From: Mycobacterium sp. E796
Lineage (GTDB): Bacteria; Actinomycetota; Actinomycetes; Mycobacteriales; Mycobacteriaceae
NCBI RefSeq assembly: GCF_001672815.1
Contig: NZ_LZKK01000165.1
Coordinates: 1-60,155, forward strand
Direction: 5' to 3'
Length of the DNA stretch: 60,155 nt
The translations under genes and the position numbers were made by a program. Positions 1 to 8,161 of this stretch are shown piece by piece (the first letter of the stretch is position 1; each line of letters begins with the position of its first letter). The notes beneath the pieces are model-generated. The model was not told the DNA's origin. It was given only the letters and a program-made list of their open reading frames with translations, and made no database searches.

Positions 1-246
1 TGGACGGGCTGACGGTGCCGACCCTGGTGATCGGCAGCGAGCGCGACCGCCTGACACCAATCGGCCAGTCCCGCAGGATCGCTCGAACCGCGCCCAACGT
101 CGTCGGCCTGGTCGAGCTGCCCGGTGGCCACTGCTCGATGCTCGAACAGCCGCGCGAGGTGAACCGCCACCTGCGGGACTGGCCGATTGGTGTCAGGCGG
201 TCGCGCTCGCTGCCGATCACCAGGGTCGGCACCGTCAGCCCGTCCA
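1..246. repeat. Perfect 77-bp inverted repeat at the window edge
   Basis: Bases 1-77 are the exact reverse complement of 170-246, with a 92-bp non-repeated centre (78-169). The repeat lies inside an alpha/beta hydrolase gene. The true C-terminus of that protein (the stretch with GGHCSMLEQP) reads on the plus strand at 1-180, while the rest reads on the minus strand. The left arm begins at base 1, so its full length is unknown. A fold-back chimera at a contig end is the simplest explanation; a real inverted duplication is possible. Confidence 0.9.
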
Positions 247-946
247 ATTCGAGATGGCGCGATCCCAGCGCATCGACGAGCATCTTGGCGCAGCCGCCGC
301 GCCCGGCGGCAGAGGTCTGCGCGAACAGCTCGTAGACTACCCGCGCGGCGTCCGGGTCGGCGTCCCTGGCGACGGCCAGCATCGCGACCACGTAGCGGCT
401 CGGAATCCGGGCCGCGGCCGGCAGGGGGAACCCGCCGAAAGCGGTGATCAGGCCGCGGGCCGCGAGGACGCGTGCCAGCGAGAGTTCACGCGGCACCGAC
501 AGCAGTTTCACCTGGCGCACCAGATCCCCGGTGGTGGTGTTGATCAGCGCGACGGCGTCGGCGCGCCGGCGGACCTTGTCGCGGTAGTGGGACGACCACG
601 CGGCGATGGCGATGCCGCCCATCGAATGCCCGGCCAGCACCGCCCGCTCGCGCGGCGCCAGTGTCGCCTCGAGCACCGAATCCAGGTCGGCCGCAAGGTG
701 TTCGAGGCTGTAGCCGCCGCGCCGGGGAATGCCGCTGCGCCCGTGGCCGCGATGGTCGAACGCGATGACCCGGTATTCGGTCGACAGGTCGGCGATCTGG
801 TGGGCCCAGGCGCGGATCGCGCAGGTGATCCCGTGCGTAAAGACGATCGGATAGCCGTCGGGCGGCCCGAAAACCTCGGCGTGCAGCGCGGTCCCGTCGG
901 GCGCTCGCACGGTCAGGGTGCGGCTTGGTGGCAGCTCGGCACTCAT
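1..946 (-). CDS. Alpha/beta hydrolase, 3' end disrupted by an inverted repeat
   Basis: A serine hydrolase of the alpha/beta fold; substrate unknown. The start is the ATG at 946 (MSAELPPSRTLTVRAPDG). The oxyanion motif THG lies near residue 38 and the nucleophile elbow GHSMGG has Ser108. The frame stays open to base 1, but residues after about 259 are not hydrolase sequence. The segment carrying the expected catalytic His (GGHCSM) is encoded on the opposite strand at 78-169 because the gene folds back there. As written the protein lacks its His and would be inactive; an intact gene is likely in the genome. It diverges from the amine oxidase gene at 1096. Confidence 0.8.
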   Translation of the reverse strand, partial: MSAELPPSRTLTVRAPDGTALHAEVFGPPDGYPIVFTHGITCAIRAWAHQIADLSTEYRVIAFDHRGHGRSGIPRRGGYSLEHLAADLDSVLEATLAPRERAVLAGHSMGGIAIAAWSSHYRDKVRRRADAVALINTTTGDLVRQVKLLSVPRELSLARVLAARGLITAFGGFPLPAAARIPSRYVVAMLAVARDADPDAARVVYELFAQTSAAGRGGCAKMLVDALGSRHLELDGLTVPTLVIGSERDRLTPIGQSRRWRFTSRGCSSIEQWPPGSSTRPTTLGAVRAILRDWPIGVRRSRSLPITRVGTVSPS

Positions 947-1058
947 CGCCGTTCCCCCTTCGAACACGGCCCCTTCGCCAGTTCCGGATGTAGGCGAAGT
1001 GTAGCCCTACGTCAACGACGAACTGGTGAAAACGGCCCATTACACGCGTCGATTTCGG

Positions 1059-1070
1059 GCACGATCGTGC
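1059..1070. promoter_or_regulatory. 12-bp perfect palindrome between divergent genes
   Basis: GCACGATCGTGC lies 26 bp before the amine oxidase start in the divergent intergenic region. It is the size of a dimeric repressor site, but no partner regulator can be named. It could be a chance palindrome in GC-rich DNA. Confidence 0.25.
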
Positions 1071-1095
1071 AACAACTTGTGAGACGCTGACAGCC

Positions 1096-2451
1096 GTGTA
1101 CCCGATGTCCCGTCGGGAGTTCTTCGTGGCCACGACCAGCCTCGTGGGCGGCGGGCTGACGGCCGGCTGCGGCTCGGGCCCGCCGCCCGCGCCGGACAGC
1201 AAGGCGGTGTTGGTCGTCGGCGCCGGCATGGCCGGCCTGTCCGCCGCCCGCAGCCTGGCCGATGCCGGATGGCCGGTGCGCGTCATCGAGGCCCGCGACC
1301 GCATCGGCGGCCGGGTGTACACGGACCGGGACTGGGGCACACCGCTCGAGATGGGCGCGTCCTGGATCCATGGCACGACGGACAATCCACTGGTGGAGCT
1401 GGCGCAGAAGGCGCGCGCACAGCTGGCTCCCACCGACTACTACGGATGGGCGAAGCTGGCCGTCGATCCGCGGCTCCCGCCGCTGGCCTACGACCCGCAG
1501 ACCTGGCGCACCTTCGTGAAACGGGCGCGCGGCCGCGTCGACGACGGGAGTCTCGGCGCCGCCGTCGACGCCGCGGCAACCCGCGCCGAGCTTGCCGATT
1601 CCGACCGCGCCCAATTGGCCTTTTACCTGACCTCCGAGATCGAGAACGAATACGCCGCCGGCGTGGATCAGTTGTCCGCCACGACCTTCGACCGCGGCGA
1701 GTACGCCGACGGCGACCAGGACGTGATCACCAACGGCTACGACGCCCTGCCCCGGCTGCTTGCCGAGGGTCTGCCGATCCAGCTCAAGACGCCGGTCACC
1801 GCGATCGCGCGCCGCAACAGCTCCGTCATTGTGCGGGCCGGCGGCCGGTCGTTCGAGGGGCCCGCCGCGATCGTCACCGTGCCTCTGGGGGTGCTCAAAT
1901 CCGGGGCGATCGCCTTCGAACCGCCCCTTCCGGACGAACATCGAAAGGCCGTGCAGGCGTTGGGATTCGGCGTGTTGTCCAAGAGCTACTTTCGCTTCCC
2001 CCGGCGAACGTGGGACGTAGAGAACGCCTTCTACCAGTACATCGGCAGCGAGCCGGGCGCGTGGTCACAATGGTTCACGCTGCCGAGCGGGGCGGGCCCA
2101 ATCGTGTTGGCGTTCAACGCCGGTGAGCGCGGCCGGTGGGCGGAGTCGGCCGCGCCGGGCGACCTGATCGCCAGTTCGCTGCCGATCGCGCGCCAGCTGT
2201 TCGGCGGCGACGGCGCCGCGGTCGACGTGCGGACGTCGAATTGGTCAGTCGACCCCTACGCGCTGGGCTCGTATTCGTTCCACGCGCCCGGTTCCGGTCT
2301 CGCCGATCGGCGCCGGCTGGCCGAGCCGATCGGCGACCGGCTGTACTTGGCGGGTGAGGCCGTCGGCGTCAACAATCCGGCCACCGTGACCGGCGCCATG
2401 GTCAGTGGCCGATACGCCGCGGGCCAAGTGATGCACCGGCTGAGCGGGTGA
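1096..2451 (+). CDS. FAD-dependent amine oxidase, Tat/lipoprotein signal
   Basis: A flavin monoamine oxidase-family enzyme expected to oxidise an amine using FAD. The N-terminus has a Tat-type motif (SRREFF, residues 5-10) followed by a lipobox LTAGC (residues 21-25), so it is probably exported folded and lipid-anchored. The FAD-binding GAGMAGLSAARSLADAG loop follows near residue 42, with the downstream EARDRIGGR motif and a C-terminal LYLAGEAVG flavin-contact motif. The start may be GTG 1096 or ATG 1105 (MSRREFF); neither has a clear ribosome site. Its end is 6 bp from the convergent SRPBCC gene. Substrate cannot be told from sequence. Confidence 0.9.
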   Translation: MYPMSRREFFVATTSLVGGGLTAGCGSGPPPAPDSKAVLVVGAGMAGLSAARSLADAGWPVRVIEARDRIGGRVYTDRDWGTPLEMGASWIHGTTDNPLVELAQKARAQLAPTDYYGWAKLAVDPRLPPLAYDPQTWRTFVKRARGRVDDGSLGAAVDAAATRAELADSDRAQLAFYLTSEIENEYAAGVDQLSATTFDRGEYADGDQDVITNGYDALPRLLAEGLPIQLKTPVTAIARRNSSVIVRAGGRSFEGPAAIVTVPLGVLKSGAIAFEPPLPDEHRKAVQALGFGVLSKSYFRFPRRTWDVENAFYQYIGSEPGAWSQWFTLPSGAGPIVLAFNAGERGRWAESAAPGDLIASSLPIARQLFGGDGAAVDVRTSNWSVDPYALGSYSFHAPGSGLADRRRLAEPIGDRLYLAGEAVGVNNPATVTGAMVSGRYAAGQVMHRLSG

Positions 2452-2457
2452 GGGCGG

Positions 2458-2934
2458 TTATTCGGTCTCGAGCGCATTCGCGCAGGCATCGAGGATGGCA
2501 AGGAAACTCGAGCGCAGCAGCCGATAGCTGACCACCTCCAGCAGCTTGCCCCCAGCCAGAGCGGGATGGGTGTAGTTGCTCAGCCAGTCCACGTGGGTGC
2601 CGTCCCCCGAGCCGGTGAATTTCGACCCGGTGAACGTCGACCCGGTGAATGTCAGTGTGCCGCCCTCGTGGTTGAACGGCGGAAACGACCGAACGATGAG
2701 ATATGAATAGCCGCCCGGCCGATCGTAGGCCGTGATCTCCTCCCGGAACCACGTGCCGATGCCGACCACCTCGCGCACCGCGCCCGCGCCGTGGCCGGGC
2801 GAATCCTTCGCATAACCGGCCCTGAGAACCAGCGGAGCGGCGGCCAGATTCGCGGGGTCGGCCAGCCAGTCGAAGACCTGTCCCACGGGTGCGGCGATCG
2901 TTCGTTCGACGTGAATCTCGACCATTCGGCCCAT
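2458..2934 (-). CDS. SRPBCC-family protein
   Basis: A 158-residue START/Bet v1-like (SRPBCC) protein with the family opening VEIHVERTIAAPVGQVFDWLAD. Such proteins bind hydrophobic ligands or act as cyclases or aromatases; no function can be assigned here. The beta-hairpin near residues 95-110 contains three tandem five-residue units (FTGST FTGSK FTGSG) encoded by a 15-bp direct repeat. ATG 2934 is used; ATG 2922 (MVEIHV) is an alternative. It sits upstream of and in the same direction away from the AraC gene, with no obvious operon link. Confidence 0.85.
   Translation of the reverse strand: MGRMVEIHVERTIAAPVGQVFDWLADPANLAAAPLVLRAGYAKDSPGHGAGAVREVVGIGTWFREEITAYDRPGGYSYLIVRSFPPFNHEGGTLTFTGSTFTGSKFTGSGDGTHVDWLSNYTHPALAGGKLLEVVSYRLLRSSFLAILDACANALETE
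2609..2653 (-). repeat. Three 15-bp tandem units inside the SRPBCC gene
   Basis: Plus-strand units follow the pattern GACCCGGTGAAYGTC, three in a row, the first more diverged. They encode the FTGSx repeats of the SRPBCC protein. The 15-bp period keeps the reading frame if copies are gained or lost. Confidence 0.7.
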
Positions 2935-2972
2935 GCTATGCGCCGCTCAGAACCCGGTGGCCGGTAGAGCCG

Positions 2973-4043
2973 TTATCTGACCTGTTTGAGCGTGGTATGC
3001 GGGCTCTGGCCGTAGGTCTGTCGATACAGCACCGCAAACCGCCCGGTGTGCGCGAAGCCCCAACGCTGCGCGATCTCGGTGACGGTGGTGCCGGCGCGCT
3101 CGCCGGCGAGCAGCTCCTGGTGCGCGCGATGCAGGCGCACGCGGCGCACGTATTCGGTGGGAGTGGTGTCGAGCTGGCGCCGGAACAGGTATTGGACCGC
3201 CCTGGGTGTCAGGTGCACCGCCCCGGCGATGTCGTTGATGCTCACGTCGCCGGCGGCATGCCGGTGGATGAAGGCGACCGCCTCCTTCAGCGTCTCGGGC
3301 AGCGAGGGGTCACCCGCCAGGTCCTGTTCGGTGGCGTTGGACGGGTAGCACTCGAGCAGCGCGCCGGCCAGCAGGGGGGCCATCGCGGCCACGATCATCG
3401 GCTGCTGGGCGGTGTCGGGCGCGGCCAACGCGGCGGTCACGTAATCAAGTGCCCGATGCCACGCGCGCACGGCACCCCTTGACCGTGGGCGCCAGTTGAG
3501 GAACCGGATGCGCTGCGAGGGCGCCGAGCGCCAGTCCACGGTGATCTTGTGCAACGCGTCGGGCGCGATGGTCACCACATCGAACCGCGCGCCGTTCACC
3601 TGCAGCGCACACGACATGCCGTGGGCGACCAGGACGGGACAGTCGACATTCGGGAACGGTCCGCCCGTCAGGGTCAGCGATCCGGCCCGGGGCTGAATCA
3701 CGACAATGTTTTCCGCAGGGTTTTCGGCGGGCGGGATTTCGAAGATCGCCGGGCCGTGGATCAGCACCTCGTCGATCGCCATCGAAGCCGCCGCGCAGCG
3801 CCGGTGGGTGACGGCCGAACGGGTCGTGAGGCCGCTGACGCGCCAGCCCGGGCTGTACACGCCGGCGAAGAACCGGCGCATGGCGTCGGGCTGGACGGTG
3901 CGGAACTGCTCGTAGCGGACCGCCGCCGCGCTTTGGGTCGACGCCGGGTCGCGCGCGACGGCGGGGCGGGCGGGGCGCAGGTCGACCTGGATCTCGTCGG
4001 GTTCGCCCGCCACACCGACGGCGCCGACGGCGGTGGTCGTCAT
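2973..4043 (-). CDS. AraC-family transcriptional regulator
   Basis: A 356-residue regulator. The N-terminal 200 residues resemble the AraC_binding_2 cupin-like domain. The last 100 carry the double helix-turn-helix, with the second helix-turn-helix marked by TVTEIAQRWGFAHTGRFAVLYRQTYGQSP. Its start overlaps the stop of the upstream GT4 gene by 4 bp (ATGA), so both are translated from one message that begins at the SigF-type promoter at 5241-5264. Ligand and targets are unknown; control of the neighbouring glycosyltransferase is only a guess from position. Confidence 0.9.
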   Translation of the reverse strand: MTTTAVGAVGVAGEPDEIQVDLRPARPAVARDPASTQSAAAVRYEQFRTVQPDAMRRFFAGVYSPGWRVSGLTTRSAVTHRRCAAASMAIDEVLIHGPAIFEIPPAENPAENIVVIQPRAGSLTLTGGPFPNVDCPVLVAHGMSCALQVNGARFDVVTIAPDALHKITVDWRSAPSQRIRFLNWRPRSRGAVRAWHRALDYVTAALAAPDTAQQPMIVAAMAPLLAGALLECYPSNATEQDLAGDPSLPETLKEAVAFIHRHAAGDVSINDIAGAVHLTPRAVQYLFRRQLDTTPTEYVRRVRLHRAHQELLAGERAGTTVTEIAQRWGFAHTGRFAVLYRQTYGQSPHTTLKQVR

Positions 4044-5200
4044 GACCGCGCGGCCGATCGCCGCACCGTCGCGCCGTCCGTGGCGACGGCGGGACCCGAC
4101 GTTCGCGAGGCCAGTTGTCGATAAATGTTCAGCGCGTCGAGCGCGATCCGGTCCCAGGAGAAACGTGAGACGGCGCGGCTTCGCCCCGCCGCGCCCATGC
4201 TGTCACACTGAAAGCTTTGGGCCAGAAGGCTTCTCAACGCCGCAGCGACCGCGGCGGGGCTGCGTCGCGGCAGCAGCAACCCGGTGACGCCGTCCACCAC
4301 GGCATCGGTCAGGACGCCTACCGGTAGCGCGACCACCGCCACTCCGCTGGCCATGGCCTGCAATACCGGTGTCGCCCGCGGTGGTCGCCGCGGCGTGCAC
4401 GCGACCACGTCGGCGGATCGCAGCAGCGACGGCAGGTCGTCGTCGTCGACGGCCCCCGCGAAGCGGACCCGGTCGGCGACGCCGCACTCGGCGGCGAAAC
4501 GTTTCAGCTCGGCGCGCGCCCGGTCGTGGCCGGACTCGCGAGCGGCGGTTTCGGCGATCACCAACTCCGCACCCACGACCTTGGGCAGCGCCCGAATGGC
4601 GACGTCGAAGCCGTTATCCGACAACGGATTCGGCGCCAAGCAGAGAATCCGGTGACGCGCGTCGCGGTCGATCGCGGGGCCCACCGGGCTATATCGCTCC
4701 ACATCGACGCCGCTGCACAGGACGGACGCTCGAGCCCGCCCGTGCCGTAGCCGGGCCAGCACATCGGCGTCGGCGCTGCACTCACCCGTCACCCACGTCG
4801 CGCCACGCGCAAGCAACGGCTCGATGCGTTCGCGTTCGCGCCCGCGCTTCTCGGCGGCACCGTTGGAGCGTGACGTCACGGCCAGCCCCTGGAAGCTCTG
4901 CACGGTCGGTATGTGATGGCGTCGCGCGGCCAACTGGGCGGCCAACCCGCCCAGCCAGCCGTACGCGTGTACGACGTCCGGCCGGTCGGCCGACCACAGG
5001 CGCTCGAGGACCCCCGCCCAGTCACCGACGTAGGGCAGGACCGCCTCGGCGGGCGCCGGCTCGGCCGGACCCACGTGGATAGCACCCCGACCCCGGACAT
5101 AGGCCGTCGCAGCGTGGCCCCGGGCCGCGAGCGCCGCGGAAAGTTGCTCTGGGTCGTCGCCGACGATGTCGTCGCCGGTGACGATTGCAATCTTCACCAC
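4040..5200 (-). CDS. GT4-family glycosyltransferase
   Basis: A GT-B fold glycosyltransferase of 386 residues. The acceptor-side N-domain holds VVHAYGWLGGLAAQLAA. The C-domain holds LCLAPNPLSDNGFDVAIRAL and a donor-site helix around TPVLQAMASGVAVVALPVG. The usual E-x7-E pair is weak: the first acidic residue is replaced in TPRRPPRATPVLQAMA, so activity or donor preference may differ from standard GT4 enzymes. GTG 5200 is the start. A perfect SigF-type promoter lies 41 bp upstream. It is co-transcribed with the AraC gene downstream. A sugar-nucleotide donor such as GDP-mannose is typical of the family but not shown. Confidence 0.88.
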   Translation of the reverse strand: MVKIAIVTGDDIVGDDPEQLSAALAARGHAATAYVRGRGAIHVGPAEPAPAEAVLPYVGDWAGVLERLWSADRPDVVHAYGWLGGLAAQLAARRHHIPTVQSFQGLAVTSRSNGAAEKRGRERERIEPLLARGATWVTGECSADADVLARLRHGRARASVLCSGVDVERYSPVGPAIDRDARHRILCLAPNPLSDNGFDVAIRALPKVVGAELVIAETAARESGHDRARAELKRFAAECGVADRVRFAGAVDDDDLPSLLRSADVVACTPRRPPRATPVLQAMASGVAVVALPVGVLTDAVVDGVTGLLLPRRSPAAVAAALRSLLAQSFQCDSMGAAGRSRAVSRFSWDRIALDALNIYRQLASRTSGPAVATDGATVRRSAARS

Positions 5201-5240
5201 GCCTAGCCTCCCGCCCGCGCTGCGCCCAACCCAAGAGAGC

Positions 5241-5264
5241 TACCCGGCTTACGGCCGGCGAAAC
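5241..5264 (-). promoter_or_regulatory. SigF-type promoter for the GT4-AraC operon
   Basis: Minus strand GTTT (5264-5261), 15-bp spacer, GGGTA (5245-5241). This matches the mycobacterial SigF consensus exactly and ends 41 bp before the GT4 start at 5200. Confidence 0.65.
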
Positions 5265-5354
5265 GCCGGACTTCGCGCCCTTCGCTCCCGGGGCCGGTGT
5301 TTCGCGTCGCGGATATGGCTGGGAAGGAGCCTTCCGAGGGGGAACACTGGGAGC

Positions 5355-6248
5355 ATGACGACGGCTGAGGCGCGTCCGCGGGTCGAGCTGGTGGTACTGC
5401 TGGCGTCGGCCGGCGGGTTGGACGCGTTGTCCATCGTCCTTCACGATTTACCGACGGAATTTGCGGCCGCGGTCGTCGTGCAACAGCATCTCGGCGGCCT
5501 GGCCAGCGTGCTTCCGACGATCCTGGGCCGACAGACGCTCCACCGGGTGACCTGGGCAAAGGATGGTGGGCCGGTCCTGCCGGGGCAGGTCGTGGTCTGC
5601 CCGCCGGGGATGCATCTGGAAATGATGCCCGACGGTCGCTCTCGCCTTCGCAAGATGGCCGCGCTGCTCGAGCGGCGTTTCGACGTGCTGCTGGCGTCGG
5701 TGGCCAAGTCGTACGGAGCACGCGGTGTGGCGGTGCTGTTGTCGGGCTCCGGGCGGGACGGCGCCGTCGGCACCGTGGCGATGAAGCAGGCCGGCGCGAT
5801 CGTGATCGCCCAGAGCCCGGAAACCGCGCAGTACCCGTCGCTGCCGCTCGCCGCCGCGCGCGCCGGAGCCGATTTCGTGCTGCCGATTCATGAAATCGGG
5901 CGGGTCCTGGCGGACATCGTCGGAGGCGCACCGCTGCCCAACCCCCTGCCCGGCCCCCTGTCCGACCCGCTACCCGAAAAGGGCCGGTCCGCCATACCAC
6001 CGAGGCCGCCGGCGCCGGCTTCGACGGACCGACCGATGGAGCCCGCCCCCAACAGCGCGGCCGCCCGCGCTGAGCAGGCGCGACTGCGCGCGGCCGAGTT
6101 GCGGCGCAGGCGCCAGGAGCTGTCCAAGGGTTTCGGGGCGACCGAGCAGACTGTGTCGATCGCGCGGCGCAGGGCCCAGGAGTCGCTGCGCCGCGCGCAA
6201 TTGGCGCACCAAGCGGCCTCGGAGGCGGCCGCGCGGTGGGGACACTGA
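5355..6248 (+). CDS. Orphan CheB-type methylesterase with proline-rich and coiled tail
   Basis: A stand-alone CheB catalytic domain with no receiver domain, 297 residues from ATG 5355 (GGGAG 5 bases upstream). The triad is visible: Ser18 in LLASAGG, His45 in VVVQQH and Asp135 in SGSGRDG. CheB enzymes hydrolyse glutamyl methyl esters on chemoreceptors, but no receptor gene is in the window. After residue 195 comes a proline-rich linker with PLPNPLPGPLSDPLP-type repeats and then an Arg/Ala-rich helical tail of about 75 residues. It converges on the CheR-PAS gene. The substrate is unknown and may not be a receptor. Confidence 0.9.
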   Translation: MTTAEARPRVELVVLLASAGGLDALSIVLHDLPTEFAAAVVVQQHLGGLASVLPTILGRQTLHRVTWAKDGGPVLPGQVVVCPPGMHLEMMPDGRSRLRKMAALLERRFDVLLASVAKSYGARGVAVLLSGSGRDGAVGTVAMKQAGAIVIAQSPETAQYPSLPLAAARAGADFVLPIHEIGRVLADIVGGAPLPNPLPGPLSDPLPEKGRSAIPPRPPAPASTDRPMEPAPNSAAARAEQARLRAAELRRRRQELSKGFGATEQTVSIARRRAQESLRRAQLAHQAASEAAARWGH

Positions 6249-6261
6249 CCGCCGCGCCACG

Positions 6262-8109
6262 TTACGACTGGCTCACGACCTCCATCAGCAGCAGCGCGCC
6301 GCCGACGCTCGCGTCGCCCGATCGAAACGGTGTGCAAACCACCCGCACCCGTGCCGGGCGGCCGCGCCGGTTGACGGCGTCCACCACCGTTTCACCGGAA
6401 CTTTCCGGATCGACGAACGCGTTGCCGATCAGCGGCCGCACGCTATCGAGTGGCAATCCGATGTCCAGCGCGGTCAACCTCGAGCCCGTCGTCTCGTCCG
6501 CCCGCAGTCCCCACAGGTCCTCGCAGCCCCGGTTCCACACCACCACCCGCATTTCCCGGTCGACGACCACCATCCCCAGACGCACCGAATTGATCAGCGA
6601 ATCCAGGAAGTTCGTGGCGTCGTCCAGCTCCACGCTGCGTTCGCGCAGCGTTTCGTTGATGGTGTGCAGCTCGTCGTTCGTGGACTGCAGCTCCTCGTTC
6701 ATCGTCTCGAGCTCTTCGTTGGTGGACTGCAGCTCCTCGTTGGTCGTCTCGAGCTCCTCCACCGTGGACTGCAATTCCTCGTTGGTCGTCTCGAGTTCCT
6801 CGTTGGTGGACTGCAGCTCCTCGTACGCCGCCTCGAGCTGGCGGTTGGTCTGCACCACCTTGTCGAGCAAGGCGCGCGTCGCCGTGACGTCGAAGAACAC
6901 GATCGACACACCGAGCAGGCCGTTCTCGGCGTCGACGAGCGGATTGACGTGGATCTCGAACCACACGGTCTCGGTGCCGGGCCGTTGCCACTTGACGTCT
7001 GGGATCCGCGCCGACCGCCGCTCGACTTTCGCCTGCTCGAGGTAGGCGCGCAGCTCTACCGGGCGGTAAGACACCTCGAGGTCGCGCAGCAACCGGCCGA
7101 TGTCGCGGGCCGAGAGCCCGAAGACGTTCTCGGCCTGCTGGTTGATCATCGCGACCGTATCCTCGCCGGTGATCACGATCTGGGCCACGGGGCTGGCGCG
7201 AAAAGCCAAGTCGCGCACCGTCGTCAAGCCCGGCAGCTCGCCGTGACGTTCGTAGAACGCGGCGGCGGGGTCATAGCGATCCCCCGCGATCTGGGTCCCG
7301 GCGACCTTGCGGAAGATCCGGTTCTTGAGGTTCAACGGAGCGAAGCGGTCGCTGTGGCTCAACAGCATCTCGGCGTGCCCGAGAAACAACGTTCCCTGCG
7401 GAGCCAACGCGAAATGCAAGCGCCCCACCACGTTTCGCTGTGTCTCGGCGTTGAGATACATCAGGGTGTTGCGGCACACCAGCAGATCGACGCGCGAGAT
7501 CGGTGCGTCTTTGACCAAGTCGTTGCGCCCGAAGATGACCGCGCGGCGCAGATCCTTGTGGAAGACGTAGCGGCCGTTGACCTGTTCGAAGTAGCGCGGC
7601 AACAGGTCCGGCGGCACCGACTCGACGGCCTTGGCGTCGTAGGATGCCGTGCGCGCCTCGGCGAGCGCCTCCTCGTCGATATCGGTCGCGTAAATCTTGA
7701 CCCGCTGCCGGAACTCATCTGGTCCCATCGCCTCGGCCAGCAGCATGGCCAGCGTGTAGGCCTCCTGCCCGGAGGCGCACCCCGCGCTCCACACCCTGAT
7801 CGGGTCACCGGGCCCGCGCTCGGCCAGCATCCGCGGGACCACCTCCGCGCTGACGAATTCCCAGGCCTCGGGGTCCCGGAAGAAGGCGGTGACGTTGATC
7901 AGGATGGTGTTGAACAACGAGGCGAATTCGTCGGAGCTGGCCTGCAGCACGTCCAGGTATTCCTCGAATGTGGTGTATCCCGCCTGGTCCATGCGATGCC
8001 GGACCCGGCGCATCAGCGACGTGCGCTTGTAGCCCGTGAAGTCGAAGCCGCGGGAATCGCGCATGTAGCGCAACAAAGCCTCGAAGGCCTCGTCCGTCGT
8101 GCCGTCCAT
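6262..8109 (-). CDS. CheR-type methyltransferase with two PAS domains and a heptad coil
   Basis: A 615-residue multidomain sensor-enzyme. Residues 1-275 are a CheR SAM-dependent methyltransferase (NVTAFFRDPEAW; SAM loop WSAGCASGQEAYT; DLLVCRNTLMYLN). A PAS domain (about 300-420) is followed by a regular heptad coil (about 423-490, EELQSTN/EELETTN units) and a second PAS domain (500-610). This layout is known from CheR/CheB-PAS signalling proteins. ATG 8109 is chosen because GGGA lies 5 bases upstream; GTG 8151, 11 bp after the STAS-HATPase stop, is possible. It lies downstream of the STAS-HATPase and second CheB genes, probably as one operon. Confidence 0.9.
   Translation of the reverse strand: MDGTTDEAFEALLRYMRDSRGFDFTGYKRTSLMRRVRHRMDQAGYTTFEEYLDVLQASSDEFASLFNTILINVTAFFRDPEAWEFVSAEVVPRMLAERGPGDPIRVWSAGCASGQEAYTLAMLLAEAMGPDEFRQRVKIYATDIDEEALAEARTASYDAKAVESVPPDLLPRYFEQVNGRYVFHKDLRRAVIFGRNDLVKDAPISRVDLLVCRNTLMYLNAETQRNVVGRLHFALAPQGTLFLGHAEMLLSHSDRFAPLNLKNRIFRKVAGTQIAGDRYDPAAAFYERHGELPGLTTVRDLAFRASPVAQIVITGEDTVAMINQQAENVFGLSARDIGRLLRDLEVSYRPVELRAYLEQAKVERRSARIPDVKWQRPGTETVWFEIHVNPLVDAENGLLGVSIVFFDVTATRALLDKVVQTNRQLEAAYEELQSTNEELETTNEELQSTVEELETTNEELQSTNEELETMNEELQSTNDELHTINETLRERSVELDDATNFLDSLINSVRLGMVVVDREMRVVVWNRGCEDLWGLRADETTGSRLTALDIGLPLDSVRPLIGNAFVDPESSGETVVDAVNRRGRPARVRVVCTPFRSGDASVGGALLLMEVVSQS
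6650..6840 (-). repeat. 21/42-bp quasi-repeat encoding a heptad coiled coil
   Basis: About nine near-identical 21-bp units alternate (EELQSTN and EELETTN). They give a 42-bp DNA period and a long straight coiled coil between the two PAS domains. The repetition could allow slippage in steps of 7 residues without breaking the frame. Confidence 0.85.
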
Positions 8110-8161
8110 CAAGGTCCCGTCGCAAGAGCGTTCGTCGTCGGACTCGAACACTACTCCGACG

